From the NCBI GenBank assembly GCA_946478845.1, contig CAMLDI010000003.1, forward strand, positions 135,340 to 199,339: DNA of 64,000 nt. Reading direction: 5' to 3'. The stretch's first letter is position 1, and each line of letters begins with the position of its first letter. The translations under genes and the position numbers were made by a program. The DNA comes from an uncultured Paenibacillaceae bacterium (lineage in GTDB: Bacteria; Bacillota; Bacilli; Aneurinibacillales; Aneurinibacillaceae). The notes beneath the pieces are model-generated. The model was not told the DNA's origin. It saw only the letters and a list, made by a program, of their open reading frames with translations, and ran no database searches. Of the stretch, positions 63,964 to 64,000 are shown piece after piece.

Positions 63964-64000
63964 TCAAGACAGTTTTTTTAAATTTTTAAGGTGTGTGAAA
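63964..64000. other. Foreign sequence breaking the RHS gene at the window edge
   Basis: AT-rich sequence not continuing the RHS frame, with stop codons. It may be the end of an insertion sequence that lies mostly outside the window. Confidence 0.4.

Overview
The window looks like a chromosomal stretch of a low-GC, Gram-positive, aerobic member of the Bacillales. The signs are strong Bacillus-type ribosome binding sites, frequent TTG and GTG starts, short T-tailed hairpin terminators, a caa3-type oxidase operon, alanine dehydrogenase with a PucR/AdeR-type regulator, a YitJ-type homocysteine methyltransferase/MTHFR fusion, and YrzF-, YusF- and YdaP-like proteins. I cannot name the genus from sequence alone.

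Layout. 1-2200: the 5' part of mnmA and two tandem amidase_3 paralogues without signal peptides. 2200-8850: an MFS protein with an extra C-terminal domain, an XRE regulator, a YrzF-like kinase and two paralogous chemoreceptors. 8850-13650: two tandem alpha/beta-hydrolase lipoproteins, one lacking the nucleophile serine, then a two-gene SDR/ThDP-oxidase operon. 13650-14165: intergenic hairpins and tRNA-Thr(CGT). 14166-18533: ald, its likely activator, and a UbiD-family decarboxylase. 18671-25674: a dihaem peroxidase lipoprotein, then the oxidase operon ctaC-ctaD-ctaA-ctaB-subunit III-a 32-aa membrane peptide-sco, with an A2-type (YS-motif) subunit I. 25812-30241: Fic protein, NUDIX, TOPRIM, iron alcohol dehydrogenase, an IS remnant and uppP. 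30330-35635: metH and yitJ. 35811-39506: an IclR regulator divergent from aconitase, with two matching 17-bp palindromes. 39576-43639: a sulfonate-type ABC transporter with a flavin monooxygenase, preceded by an attenuator-like leader.

43791-60954 is the most distinctive region: five tightly packed, mostly overlapping genes on the minus strand (order of transcription: NRPS-like, MFS exporter, PKS, discrete acyltransferase, Sfp-type phosphopantetheinyl transferase). The PKS reads FAAL-ACP-KS-AT-KR-ACP-KS-(decayed AT). The NRPS-like protein reads ACP-C-T-A-C/E-like-SDR. Its carrier domain lies before the adenylation domain, and no carrier or thioesterase follows. The second PKS module therefore appears split over two proteins and served by the discrete acyltransferase. 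The adenylation pocket reads as serine-like. The likely product is a short acylated polyketide-serine hybrid.

60955-64000 is a degraded zone: a truncated RHS protein with a variable C-terminal (toxin-like) domain and a candidate immunity gene, an orphan RHS fragment, a group II intron fragment and transposase remnants. The RHS frame is broken at the right edge by unrelated sequence.
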